Positions 24,337-38,500 of a stretch of 64,000 nucleotides of DNA are shown one piece after another (the stretch's first letter is position 1; every line of letters begins with the position of its first letter). The notes under the pieces are model-generated. The model saw nothing but the letters and a program-made list of their open reading frames with translations. It was not told the DNA's origin and ran no database searches. Origin of the DNA: Siniperca chuatsi (taxonomy: Eukaryota > Chordata > Actinopteri > Centrarchiformes > Sinipercidae); contig NC_058044.1 in NCBI RefSeq assembly GCF_020085105.1, positions 29,392,206 through 29,456,205 on the forward strand. Reading direction: 5' to 3'. The translations under genes were made by a program, and so were the position numbers.

Positions 24337-24975
24337 GTAAGGGCAACATTTTTCCTTTTTCCGTGGAAGTTAGAACGCGTAACGCATAGCAGTCCCCGTT
24401 CGAAAGATGCCCCTTGTACACCGAGCTGCCCATTACAACCCAGTGTGTGGCAAACATCACACACCCATCACATCCAGTAACCATTAGCCGATGCATCTGT
24501 TCTTCATCATTTTGCACTTGTAGGTTCGGCTTGAAGAGGTGGTGGTGTGTTCCCCAAAAATGAACCCACCGATATAAAGGCACAGTAGATCAGTAACAGC
24601 TCAAGATGTGTTTCTAAAAGAAGTCAGCATCACGAGAAATACAGCGGGCAGCCGACGGGGGCTTGATAGTGTTGGAATCAATCAATAAATGAAAACACCG
24701 TCACAGTCAGTGGGGATGACCCGAAACAGGGTCAAACGTGTTACAGGTGTAGCTAGGGCCCTGAGGATGGGGTGTGACAGTGCTGGTGGAGGTGGGTGGG
24801 TGGGGTGGGGGTGATGAATCATAGCGTTATCCATCTTTCCCCCACTCGTTTTCATCAATGGGGACTGCACCCCGTCCCTCAGTTTACACCTCCAACGCCA
24901 CTCTGATTGTCCTTTTACGCACGCACGCAGGCTGGAGTGGCTTTATCAGTGGAGCTTTTTGCAACCGCGGATTGA

Positions 24976-25010
<35 letters not shown>

Positions 25011-28000
25011 CGTGCGTGCGAGAGAGAGAGGGAGATCGCTTTGACAATAATAAGAATAACAATGACATTATAGCTCATAGGCCTGGAGCGACACAAACCG
25101 TTTTATAAGCCCGACAGACGGACGGTGGTGAGGCGGCGTGTACGGTCGTTCGTGCTTCCCTCGGCAGAGAGACGAACATGGGGTGTGGTTGGGAATCTCA
25201 GCAGGTCTGAACCGGACACGTTACAGACACCGAATATATTGTTGCACCTTTGAAAACTCTCTCTATATATTGATCAAATGCCAATCCATCTCCAAATACT
25301 AAGAATCCGAGCTGTGTAAGAATAAGAATAACCAGTGTTACGTTTCAGAAGGATGCTATAGACTACACAGCAACTCCAAACCACTAAAGGAGCATTATGG
25401 GGAAATGCCAGCAGCTAGCTATAGCTCACTTTAAACTCACTGTCTGCACACACACACTACCAGATGTTAGAGAGACATTACAGTGTTTTGTCATGAGGGC
25501 TGGGTGTGCTACAGCTACCTCTTACAAAGGGTTGGTTGCATTGCAGTCTGGTGCCTCAGGGGTTTCCACCACAAGCAATTGCAATTTGAACCGCCAGAGC
25601 CTACGCTGAGCTGTATCCACACCTGCACTGAAACATGTGAGGGCCCTTTTTCTAATGAAGGATGTTGCTGGATCCAGGCGTGCGGCATCCTATAGCACTC
25701 TGGCTTGCTTCAGTTCTAATGGCTGTTTTCATTTCCTGACTGCAGCCTAAAGGGAAACTGGGTGAGAGCCGCATCGAGGCCCCATGAGAGTACGTGATGT
25801 ATTTAATGTTCCATGAGGCACAGGCTCAGGTTCAGTCAATAATGGCTTCATCATCTGGCTAATCATTGATGGGACCAGCACACCATGGACAAAGGAGGAA
25901 TGGGATTTGAGAGAAATATGGAAATAATGGCTGGTGAGCAGTAGTGAGGGAGCCTTTAATGTTTACTACAGTATATTTTGCAAAATTATTATGCAAGATG
26001 CTGAGTGGATATGATGATAGTTAGCAAGATAAATGGTAACACTTTAAGTCCCCCTAGTTAGCATTATAAGCAGTACAAAAACATGTCATGAATGGTTTAT
26101 AACACACTGTAATGTATTAATAAGCAGATATATGGGCATCTTTAAGTTCATTAATGTGCAGTATTTTAGAACAGTACAGTGTTTTATTGTTAGTTATTAT
26201 ATTTATACATCAGCCTCCACTTATTGGTGCCCACAGGAGGAGTTACAGTTGTTGAGAAAGAAATTAATGAACACTTACATCTGCTTAAAACTACATTATA
26301 GTGTGTTATAAACCATTTATTAAATGAGTATATACTGCTTATAAATGCTAAATAGGGGTACTTAAAGTGTAACCATTTATCTGGCTAACTAGTAAAATCT
26401 TGCCAGATAAATAAATAGAGAGAGAGAAAAGACAGAAGACTTATGTGCTCTTGTTATTGAGGGGAAAGATTATTTTGGCTTTACATGCATTTACAGGAGC
26501 CATCCCTTCCTCTGTGCATTTTGGGTAATATCAGAAAGAGGTTTTTGGGTGATCATGTTTAACTCTAACTTTACACTCATGGGGTAATAATAACCCTTTG
26601 GCTGTTGCGTGCAAGAACTGGGCTTGCAATTGAAATATACATTTTAATTCCTAAATTGCTGACATTACCAGCAAGCATATGCTTCCAAAAAGTCCTCCAA
26701 ATTAAACTAAAACAAAATATAGCTTTAGCATGTAAAAGTGAAGAGTTAAGCAAAAAAAAAAATAAATAAATAAAGTCAAAGGATAGAAACAGAACTCTCT
26801 TTGCATAGAGTTGGCCTATACAGGGCAGAGTGAATGAGTCAGGGAAGAAAAGAAGATACGGACAATTTGGCCATTTTGTTTCATTTATAGCAATGCTTTA
26901 TAAATATAACGTGTTGGTGCCTTCTAGATGTCAGTGAGCACCATCTAACTTTTTCATTCATCTTTTTTTTCTCATTTATATTTAGAATTATGAAAGATAG
27001 TTATGGGTCATGGTTAATGGATTGTATACTTATTTGTCGGTTTTTGAGGAAGAAACAAGCTTTGTTATGGTATAAGAATCTAATTTGAAATATGTTAAGT
27101 TTAATAAAGACAAGATAGATAAGATCCACTTTAATGTCCCTGTAGGGAAATTTGTTCTGCAGTGCCGCGCCACCGGATATCTTATCTTATATTATCATTA
27201 TAGTCGACAAAGCTAAATTTGGTTCCAGACCTTTGAATCATTGGTCACAGCAAATGGTTCAGCAATTCAAATATGTCTGAAGTTGTGCTCGCTGTCGGCT
27301 ATTTCTGCTGGTTTAGACCAATTAGAGCTTTGCAGGCTCTACATAGCTAGCTAGCTACCTTAAACAGCCATATATTTTCAATTGCCGCGAAAGATGCTAA
27401 CTGCTCCTAGCAACCACCACCACAGCTTCTTTGTGTTGAACAGAAATCGGAACATTGAACACAACATTTGGGTTGAATGAATCAAGTGAAACGATATGGC
27501 AATTCAGTCTCATTATCAGGCTACTAAATTCCAGACAATTAAATTAATGTCTCCATTTATGTTGTTTTAACAAGATCTTAATTCATTTCTGTATAATTTG
27601 CTCTAGCCAAAAATATGTTCTTTGACACCATGATGTTAGAGTTTCTCGTAGGCAATATAATTCAAAGCAACCTCCCTATCTATGAAACGTATAGAACAAA
27701 TTCATGTTTATTGGCAGAGGTGGACATAAATAACAGCCAATGGTGCTTTCCGCCAGCAGTGAAAATTCACATCAAAAAGAGCATTCTGTATTTTATGTCA
27801 AGACTATTCACCTGGTCAGCACTGTCCAATCTGGTCTCAGCGGTGCCTTGGAGCAGCTGGCAGTGATAAGGTTTTACTGATACTGGACTTTATCTGTCGT
27901 GAGTTTAACCTCCAGCATGAGAGAAACTGAAGTGCTGAGCCAGAACACCTGGTTCTGGCTCTGGTTAGGCTGTGAGAAGTCAGCACCTGAGCTTTCCTTC

Positions 28001-30546
28001 ACTGATTCACAGCGCTAACGAACATTTTGTCCACGACTAATACTCTACAGACCTCAGAGACTCCCTCCATTGACTTGCTAAACCTCCATTGACTTCCTAA
28101 TCCAGAGGATGTTAGTGGTGGGGGAGCTGTCATGCTGTGGGGAGCGAGTGAAATGCTGAACGCAGCAGTGACCAACCTCTCTGATGCTGTGACGTTAAAA
28201 AGCCTTCTCCTAGCACAACAGGAAATCTCTCTGCAGCCCAACTCTCCAAGTTCCCTTCCACCCCTGGGAGCTTTTGAGGTTTCCAAAATGTAAATATAGA
28301 AATAATGTGTAAAATATTTATGCGTTCAGCAGACAGGTTTTATACATTTCAGATGGGGGGTGCATGCACAACACAGGATTTAAGGCTGGAGTGGTGGGTG
28401 TGGTCAATGGAGGCACCCACTTGTGTTGATGTTAAGGCAGAGCTGAAGTATAAGTAAACGCTATTAGTAGCAGTACTGCTTGAATTTACTGGAACTCACA
28501 TCTGACTTTAGTATTATTTTTAGTAACATTTATCCAATTCTTTAACTTTAACTTTTCTGACCTATGGCACAGTGCAAGGTGCTGATTGGCTGGAGTTTGC
28601 TCGTTGACACCAGATGGACAGAAGAATAAATCAGGACCTGGAACACAGAAGGAGGGAGAGGAGGGAGGATTAAGAGGTTTTAAGGATTAGAGTGGTGGAA
28701 AGAGAGAGAAAAGGGGGAGACAGAAAGAATGGGAAGAGCTTCTGTATGGGGTCCTACACACACACACACCAACACACAGCTAATCTCTTTCTGAGTCTGA
28801 TATGGCTGCTTACTGTCCACCAAGAGGTCAGTTGTAGTTTGGTGGTCAAGGTCAACACTAGGCTTTCATTTATAGGAGAAACAGCTTGACTTCTGTTTTG
28901 ATGTGGGACTTCAATAGTTAGATAGTTTGGATTCTGGTGGATTTGGCCATTTGTCCTTAAAGCTGCACTAATCAATATTTTTATATCAACAATGAATCAA
29001 AAGACTTCATGTAATGTGAAAGGAGTTGCTCATAGCAATGAACCCACAGAGAATTATCACTTGACTCTGCAGTTCCCCTCAGCTCTATGGAGCGTTTTAG
29101 CATCTTTTAGCTCGTTGTTTTGGTTTTTAAGGCCCACAACTTTACTGTTTTGATTCATTCTCACTGCTCTCATCAAACTCATTTCTAGCCACAGCAGGAA
29201 GCTGTTTTGGGCAATAACAAAAAAAAAGCTCTAAAATCCCACTGTATGCTACCTGGCCAGCACCAAATGGCAGACAGACAAAGTTAGCGACTATCTGATG
29301 TCGTGCAGTTTGAAAGTATGCATAAGGTGAGTTTAGCCTAGCCTAGCTCCGTTCTTCAATGTCTTTGGCATGGGATTTAGCTCATTTCAACAGTAGAAAA
29401 AATGTCATTTTTTATAAAATTGATAGTTTCACTTTTAACAGACAAATGTAATTATATATAATTTACATTGATCATGTACAAACAGTCACGGCACTTGCAC
29501 TGGGAATAGAAGGAATTGTTTGAGCCAGAAAGTTTAAACAAGCTGTCAGACTAAATAGTACCGTGGCAGCTCAAGACAAAACTCAGTCGTGCTTTTACCA
29601 GCTTCTAACTATCCTTTGCATCCTTTAAGCTTGTTTTTTACATAGGTCCTAAGATAATATCACTGACTTTTCTATCCTTTTTAAAATAGATATTCTTCTT
29701 CTTGCTAGGATACGTTTAGCTTGTTTGCATTGTAGCTAGCTGAAAACAGTAGCAGCTAGCATTATGTCAAGTTACCAAATTTTGTCTCTAGAGTGAAAAA
29801 AAAAATATTCGCACTAAACCCAATTTGATATTTTTAAGCTGAGATAAAGAGAAACATTTCCCAGAGCAGACTTAAGAGTTTCAAGGTTTCTGCAAGAAAA
29901 ATGCTAATGTTGAATTATGTATCAGGTCTGAAAATAGCACACACTTGGAAGCACTTCCTGAAATATTTAAATATTCAGTTCACTGGCTGCTGTTGATGTT
30001 CGGAACCTTTTTTTTTTCTTGTTAACCTGTTTCAGTTTTGGCCGACTGTTGAATTCCACTCATTACAGTGAGAAATCTTTGCACTGTGTCCATGTGTGCA
30101 GATAAATGTTTGTGTGTGTGTGCATGTGTGTGTATGTATTTGATCATATATTTGAATGTAAATAAAGAAAGAGTATGTACTGGATGTTCATTCCTACTTT
30201 AAATAGGTGAACGCATGCACTCATATAAGTACATATACTCTTTCTCACACACATATGCTCACACGCACTCAAAATCCACACATAACCACCTTCACATACA
30301 CACAGCATCTATACAGTATGTCTGAGAGCACGTGTACTGCGTTACTTAAGAGAGGCAGCACACAAAATGCACCACAAACTCAGACGGTGTTGCTGTTTTC
30401 TCGGTCTGTGGATGAAAGCTTGCAGAAGGAAAGTACGCTCTTGCAAAGACAGAATGCCTTCGTCACTGTACAGTTTGTCCTGTTGCTTTTCAGCCAGCTT
30501 CCACTCTTTTTCCAAACAGCTGGAGAGAGTGTGAATCCATGTGTTC

Positions 30547-30577
<31 letters not shown>

Positions 30578-30696
30578 TCAGAGAGTGCTGGATTGGATCT
30601 ACACAATTTGCTCTTAATTAAAAGAACTCAAAGGCAGTTGGGTGTGTCTGCAACACCTGGATAAATGGAATCCAGACGGGGGTGGGAGGGTGACAG

Positions 30697-30729
<33 letters not shown>

Positions 30730-32545
30730 ACGTTCTTGTGAGTTTGCCTACACATATGTCATCTCTGCAGCATGTCTCAAAAAGCTGCATCTTGTGTTTG
30801 CTTCTCAGTTAAGATACATGGTTCCCAAACATTTGGCAACCATGGCGGCGCCCCATAGTGACAGTGATGGTTTAAAGCCAGGTCCATAAAGAAATGGTCT
30901 TCCCAGTTTGGTGTGGAGGAACTTGACTGGCCTGCACAGAGCCCGGTCCTCTACCTTAAACAAGACCTTATCTCCCAGCATCAGTGTTGCTCTTGTTGCT
31001 GAATGGGAGCAAATCCCTGCAGCCAGGTTCCAAAATCTGGTGGAAAGCCTGAAACCAGAAGAGTGGAGGCTGTTATACAGTAGCAACACTTTAACTGTTG
31101 CAAAACAGTACTGTCGCTACTTGCATGGGCGCCTGGTTATGTTTTGAAATTTAAAACAAATTTCCTGCATTTCTACACCACCTCACCTGACTTTTGGTAA
31201 CAATAGAAGATAACTTCCAAAACATAAAATAAGAATAATTTTGTATAGGTCCTACTCAATCTCAGTTAGATGAATAATAATGACACATTATGAGATTGTG
31301 TTCCTCACTTTGTTGAATGTAACGGCATGGCTCATAAAATCCCATTTGAGTCAGTTGTGGTGAAGCAGGGTTGGATGAACAGGGGCAGGACAGGGGGAGC
31401 GTGCTCTAATAGAGGTTTGGGAAACATAGTCAGTCTGCTGTGTGGAACAGTAATTGGACAAAGTCACAGAGGGGGTGTAGTGGTAAAATAAAAGGTGGGT
31501 AAACTATAAATGCCCGCTGGCTGAACTGTCCAATGTTACGTAATGGGGAAAAAAAGTGAGTAAACCCTATGTTGCATTTGAAAAAGGTGGGTAAACTGCA
31601 TTTATGTGCGTTTACCTTCCACTACATCCCAAAAAATAAAATCAACAGGGCTAATGCAAAATATTAATAGCCACTTAGTTACACTTAAAAGAGCCGACTC
31701 TTTGATTTGGCTCCTTCGCGAACGTCCCATCTCCACAGCCGAATCCTATTCGACCGCAAATCGTTTCGGCATTTCAGCAACAATAAAAGCCTGCTTTTAG
31801 CTGATTTAAAGTTTGGCTGGAGTCAGCGGGCCAAGCTAGCCTATCGTTTCCTATGTTATATTTTCAGTCCATGATCGCAGTTATGTTTCTCACCTTTGAA
31901 AACAGTCAGACTCCTGTGTGGACTGTGATTGACAGCCAAAGCATGCTGTGGCAAACGATCAGCGACGGGTTCGACTGAACCAACTCAAAGGGTTGATTTT
32001 TTATTACTAGTTTTTGTCAGTTGCTGAAAATAAGGGAAAAATGGGGTAGCAAAACCATATCTGTGCTCTCCCTAATTGAATAACGGGGATGCATTTGCTC
32101 CACTTGCTACATTGCTCAGGCGCCTATGGCTACTTGTATGCATGAGGGACTAGATCACTAATCAACCATGAATTCAACAATCATATAGGGTTGAGACGTT
32201 TAGGTGTCCACATGCTTTTTGCCATGCATTGTATGTATGTTAGAAATCAAATAATAAAGTCATACCTGTATATTCTAAAACTGTTTCCCCCTCTTTTCTA
32301 AAAGAATACAGGTGAGCATGTCCTTAAACCTCTGAGCTATCTTTGGTCTTTTACTATCTTTAGGAAACAGCCTTGTGTTTGTGTGTTGATACAGCTGGCC
32401 TGATTTGGTTAATCATTAGCTACAGTAGCAAAGACGTAGGGGACAAAATGTGACAGAGAACCAGGACATGTCCTTTCACATGCACAGAGGGTGGGAAGAG
32501 ATGGTGGTTCACAGTGTGTGGCTGGGTGGGACTCTGAGTAAGTGT

Positions 32546-32582
<37 letters not shown>

Positions 32583-35500
32583 GTCTCGGTGAGTAGCCTC
32601 TTTAGTGCTCCCAGACCTCCCCAGCATTAAAGTTTAATGAGAATGCATTCCACTTGGGCTGACCAGGCTCTCTACATCTCTCTCCCTCCATCTCTGTCAG
32701 TGTTTGTGGTCAGAGGAAGTGATGGGATTATATCATGAGCAGCCACACACAACATTGTATGGGACCCAAATTTGTACCCTCCGGTAACACCAGCCACCGC
32801 TCAAAAAGTGTCTGTGTGTGTTTGTGTGGAAGAGAGGGATCGTGACACACCTATAATGTAACTGCTGCTTCATGCAGACCATATTTGCCCACCACAGCTC
32901 CTTCAGAAAGCACAATACAAACACTGCCAGGCTGTTTTGATTCCTCAAATAGAAAAGCCCAAAAATTCTCAAGTCAAGATTCTGTGCGATTCAATCATGG
33001 TTTATATGTGAACATAACATACTGTATAAACATATAACCCTATTTATCACTTTATTTAAATGTACTTTTAGTTTTCTGGCTCCCTAGTTGATGAGCAGCT
33101 TTCATCTTTTTGAAGGAGAAAGCATAGCATTAGCGTCTGAAGCATTATTACACATATAGTAGCTTAAAGCGTATGATGTCATTCCCATTTCACGTGATAA
33201 ATTAAGGTAAAAACCAACATAAAGTGTCTCTTAATTTCTCTTAAAGAGGGATTTTTTGCTAACACGACCGTAACTTTGGAAGATATCTCTCTATCTCTCT
33301 CTTGATTTGTCTAACTCAGACTGCTGGAGCCTCATGTTAACATGCATTTTTACACAGAACAAGAACAGCTTCAGCGCTCCTTGGCATAGATTCTCCAAGT
33401 CGCTGAAACTCTACTGGAGGAATGAACATCATTCTTCCTAAAGATCCTTTGTTAAGTGGCCATGATATAAGCATGCCAGTGCACTCCAAAAGGATCTGAT
33501 ATAACAATGGCGTACAAAGGGAAATAAGGGAACACCATGCCATGAAATGGAGTTGTGTTTGTCGCCATCTTGTCCTCTATGTTGGAAATGCTCACTGTAC
33601 ACACTTTAACACATATAAAAGTTGATTGATTTTAAAAAACCTTTAAAAAGTAACTTAACAGCAGGCTGAAAAGCAGTGTTTTGCTGCCCTCTCTGGTTCA
33701 AAGTCTGTTGCACCTGCGAGCATCACATCATCACTGATGGGTGTGGTCAAAATGATGCTCTATTGCACCTGTAACCACACCCAACAGTGATGTCACAGTG
33801 TACTGACACATCTGTAAAGATTTATAACTAAAATTCATCATCGCAGTGATACTCTAATACAATACTTCATCATCATATGCCGTTACTGTATTACAATCAA
33901 GCCGTGCAGGAACTGTTTCAAGCGATGAGGAAGCCACATCACACAGTAGCAAAGAGTAGAGTGTCTCAGTTATGGTTAGTGGGCTTAATCTGGTACTTGG
34001 TATCTTGATTCGATTCAGGAGGGGGGCGACAGAGGAGTGGGCTGGGCTGCTGGGATAGAGTGAGGGGATTAGAGGTCGCCCACAACTGCTCCACCAACTA
34101 GAGTTGTGGCTTATACGTCACCCAGCAGGCTGTTAGGTCAAAGGCTTTGTACGCTACATGTGATTTGTGTATGTGTGTGTGTGTCTCAGTGTTTAAGAGA
34201 GAAAGAAAAAGAGAGGAGGACAGTGCAAAGTGAATTGTATATATACAGCGATGTGGAAGAGAACATTTTTTATCAATTAGAAGGCTTTGACAGAGTGGAA
34301 TCCAATATACAACATTGAAGATATGAGATATGAGTGAGGTATGAGAGGGAAAGAAATAAAGGAAATGAAGGAAGAGTTAGGGGGATATAAATGGAAAACA
34401 AAGAAAACTGCATGAGGAGGAGAGAGATAGAGTGATACACACACACAAATATACACACATACACACTGGGGAGTCCAAGCCAAAAAAGCACTCTGCTCCA
34501 TAAATATGGGTAAAACACTCACAACATCAATAAAAAGAGTTATCAGCATCTAAGCACTGGCCATGGGAGGGGCTCCTTAGTCTGATGCTATAGGCTGAAG
34601 ACAGGCTAAAGCTATGTAGCTAAAGGACTACATACAGTGGCAGTGTGTTAGAAACAGAACTCAGATATATCAAATATGTCATATTATATGGCTAAATGCT
34701 AATGTCAGCATGCTAGCATGCTCATAATGACAATTATAACAAACTGTTGTTTAGTATTTACATTTACTTACCATTTTCATCATTTTAGTTAATCGTGTTA
34801 GCATGGTAACATTTATGGTGCATGATGTCAGGGGATCAACCAAGTTCCAATAATTTCTCCTGAGGGGGGCATGAATGTCTGTACTACATTTTATGGTAAT
34901 CCATTCAATAGTTGAAGAAATATTTCAGTCTGGACCAAAGTCATGGACCGACCGACTGTCCAACATTGTCATCCTTAGAGCCCTGCCGCTAGTGTGACTA
35001 AATTAATTTGACTATGTAAATACAAAAGGGAAATTTTAAGGAAACATTGGGAAAATAGGGGCTCAGGGGAATAGGGGAAGTATAACTCCACACCAGAAGG
35101 GGTAGCTTTCAGATCGCAGGGTTAACTATGAGATGTGACGAGAAATAGGTTCAATCCAATTCTGGCCCCTGTACACTTGCCTTATCCACTTCACCTCCGG
35201 TGTACGTTGACTTTGTGGGCTCGCCATATTAAAGGCCGTCCCAAACCAGCGAGGAAGTGTTAAGATTTTGCAAAAAGGACCCAAGTGCAGGACTCCAGGC
35301 AGGCAGGTTGAAGAGATAAAAAGTGAGCTTTAATAACAAAAAGCTGATTCCATACAAAAACTAAACTAATAACAAACCGGTATGGCACGAGAAACACAGG
35401 CAGGAATACTGATGAAAGATACAAGCAGCAAATGCAGACGACCTGACATCTGAAAGAGGGAGAACACATGGAGTAAATACACAAGAGGCTAATTAACTGA

Positions 35501-38500
35501 AGAAACACAGGTGACACAGAAAACAGGCGGGAAAACACACAAAGACAGGAAGTAAAACAAAACATGAACATAAAACAGGAAATAACTAAACTAAAACTCT
35601 AAACTATAACAGGAAGCGAACAATAAAACCACCTAACAGTGACTGATGACTTACCAAACTGCACTATCCCTAAACAGAAGCGCAGGTGGTAAAGAATGGA
35701 GGACATGTTATGTTCTTTTGAGTTTAGTTTGACACTAAAGTCATCATCTTACAGTCAAAGACAACTTAGCCTACCCTATATTTTGTAGCATAATAGTTGT
35801 TGATTTGGAGGTATACATTTGTTTGGGATTGGGAATAATAAGGGATTGATAAGGGACAAAGGTTTTGGTGGTAAAATGGTCTCTTATCTCCCTTCTTCAT
35901 GAAGTCATTAACTTCGTGAAGTCTAGATTCTTCTCAAAAATAAATGATGGAGAACACAACAGCTTAGAGCTTGTTTCATTGAACATTGCTCCCCTAAAGC
36001 TGTGTGCTAAACCAGCAGGTTTATGTGACTACAGCAGTCGGTGTAGATGCGGCTGTAACATCAGATCCTGGAAAGACTGACAGCTTGGTATCAAACCCCA
36101 TCAAGCTAGGGTGGACCAGATTGAAAAATTGCTGCCCTATAGATAGATTCACACTGGCCATCTGGGTGCTTTATTTCTGCTAGCATTATGATGTTAGTCC
36201 CATTTTATAGCCTTCTGACAGGGGAGGGAGCCGAATGTGTAAAAGTCCTCATGGATAACATCGTGGCAGGCAAACAAGAAAACAAAGTTTGCGTTTGGTT
36301 AAGCACCCATCTGTTGCTCTTGCCTCTTTCCCTTCCCTTATTTCTATCTTCTTTTCATCATTTTCACACACCACACTCCAGCAGGAATATGAAGATTTTT
36401 TGACACATAACTTCATTCTTCATTTCCAATAAATTACAAATGTTCCTGCTTATATAAACTGATTACCGGTGTTCCTGAGCAGATCTATTCTTTCCCCCTT
36501 CCTCTTTCCATCATCTTGTCTCCATCCTCTTTTTTTTTTAATCCATTCCTCTGCTCAAGTGGTATTTATAGAGTGGCTCCGGATGCATCAGCTTCTCTCC
36601 TCCGCTGGTCTCTGGCCCACGCTTGTTTCCGTCTTGGCTCTCTTTGTTCATCCTTTGCTTTTTCACTTTTTCTCCTTCCACCTCCTCCACCTCCTCCTCC
36701 TCCTCCCTGCAGACAGCCTTTTGTCTATCCATCTCTTTCTGAGATGGGAAGACTTCTGGGATTGTGTGTACACACTCCTCACCTGTTCTTCCTGTCTTTC
36801 CTTTCTTACCCCACTGTGTCTTCTTCCTGTCTGTGTCTGCTCCCTTTCATTTACCTCTTTTGATCACTCCGCCTCCACCCCTGACTCCTCCTTTCCTTGT
36901 CTCCTCACAGCGTGTGTCAACATGTCTGTCATCTTCTCGGTCTCTAGCTCCATCAGAAGCAGAGACGTTTTTTCCTTCGGCACCCTCAATTGTGCTGTCA
37001 TGGAGTGCTGGGACTATTAATCCACCATGCTTGTTTTGTTCTTTCAACTAAAAGCTCCAAACCTCTGAAAAATTCGTTACGACCACAGGTGGCAATTGAC
37101 CGTTCGCTAAACCCCGCCCCTGAACAGAGCTTGTCGAATCACAGCTTAGAAATTAGGCACCGCAGGTCTGTCAAGTTAAGGATTTCTCCACATGTCGAAA
37201 CGGTGTGTATGAGGCTCTACGCAATACTTGGTTACCTCAATAGTTTGGAGGGTGTTGTCTTTCAAAATAACAAGAGCAAAAAATGTAACAGCTATTATAT
37301 CATATCAGCCAAGGTGCTATTATATCATAGTTTAGAGTATTAATAGTTTGCACAGCACACAATCTTGCGTTAGATAGCGTTCGGTTTGCCAAACTCATTG
37401 GCTAGCCCTCTTCCTCAAATCCTGAACTCTAAAAGTGAAACATACTGTTATATACAAATATTAAAGCATAAATCTACTGTGTTGCTTGTCCAAATATGTT
37501 TTTCTATAGTAAGCTTCCAAACCATCCAAGGGTTATGTTACAATGAATTAATAATAATAATAATACTGTATTATAATACAAAGGCTAACTACCTCTATCC
37601 TGAAATACATGAACAATTCTGCTCCTGTATTTTCATGTCTTCTACATACGTCATCAGCTGGTGAGGACGCTGACTTTTCAGGGACACGTAGCTTTAGCCT
37701 GTATTTTAACATTATATCGTGTATGTAGCCATCTGCATATTTAAGACCCTTTTAAAGGGTTCTGTTTTAAAAAAAATCATTACACATTAAACTATTTAAA
37801 GAGTCGTTGTGATGGAGTTTTCAACCAACTCACAGAGTTTTAGCGTTCGCATCAGTGGTGGAGGAAGTATTCAGATCCTTTACTTAAGTAAAAGTACAAA
37901 TACCACACTGTAAACGTATTCTGTTAAAAGTAAAAGTACCGCATTGAAAATGTTACTTAAATAAAAGTATGTAAGTATAATCAGGAAAATGTACTTAAAG
38001 TATTAAAAGTAAAAGTACTCTATGCTTAAAAATGTCCCCTGTGACTGTTATATATTATATTATTTGATTATCATTACTCATGCATTAATGTAAAAGCAGG
38101 ATTTTACTATTGTAGCTGGTTGAGGTGGAGCTCATTTTGAACTATTTTGTATCGGACTGCAACTAATGATTATTTTCATTATGGATTATTTTCTCGGTCA
38201 GTCAATTAACTAATCGTTTCAGCTGTACTTGTATAAACTGTTGAGTAATTTGATTTATAACCACACATCATATTTTATAAGCTCGTCATGTGTTTTTTGT
38301 GTAAAAATCTCAATTTGTAAAGTAACTGGTAACTAAAGCTGTCAGAGAAATGTAGTGAAGTAAAAAGTACAATATTTCCCTCTGAGATGTAGTGGAGTAG
38401 AAGTAATAAGTGGCAAGAAAAGAAAATACTTAAGTAAAATACAAGTACCTTGAGTAAATGTACTTACTTTCCATAGTTACTTAGCATTAACTTACGCCAG

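Noticed and set aside
36469..37020. 183-codon open frame on the plus strand
   Set aside because: It lies in a CT-rich low-complexity region; composition is biased to Leu/Ser/Phe/Pro, with no domain, splice or promoter support.
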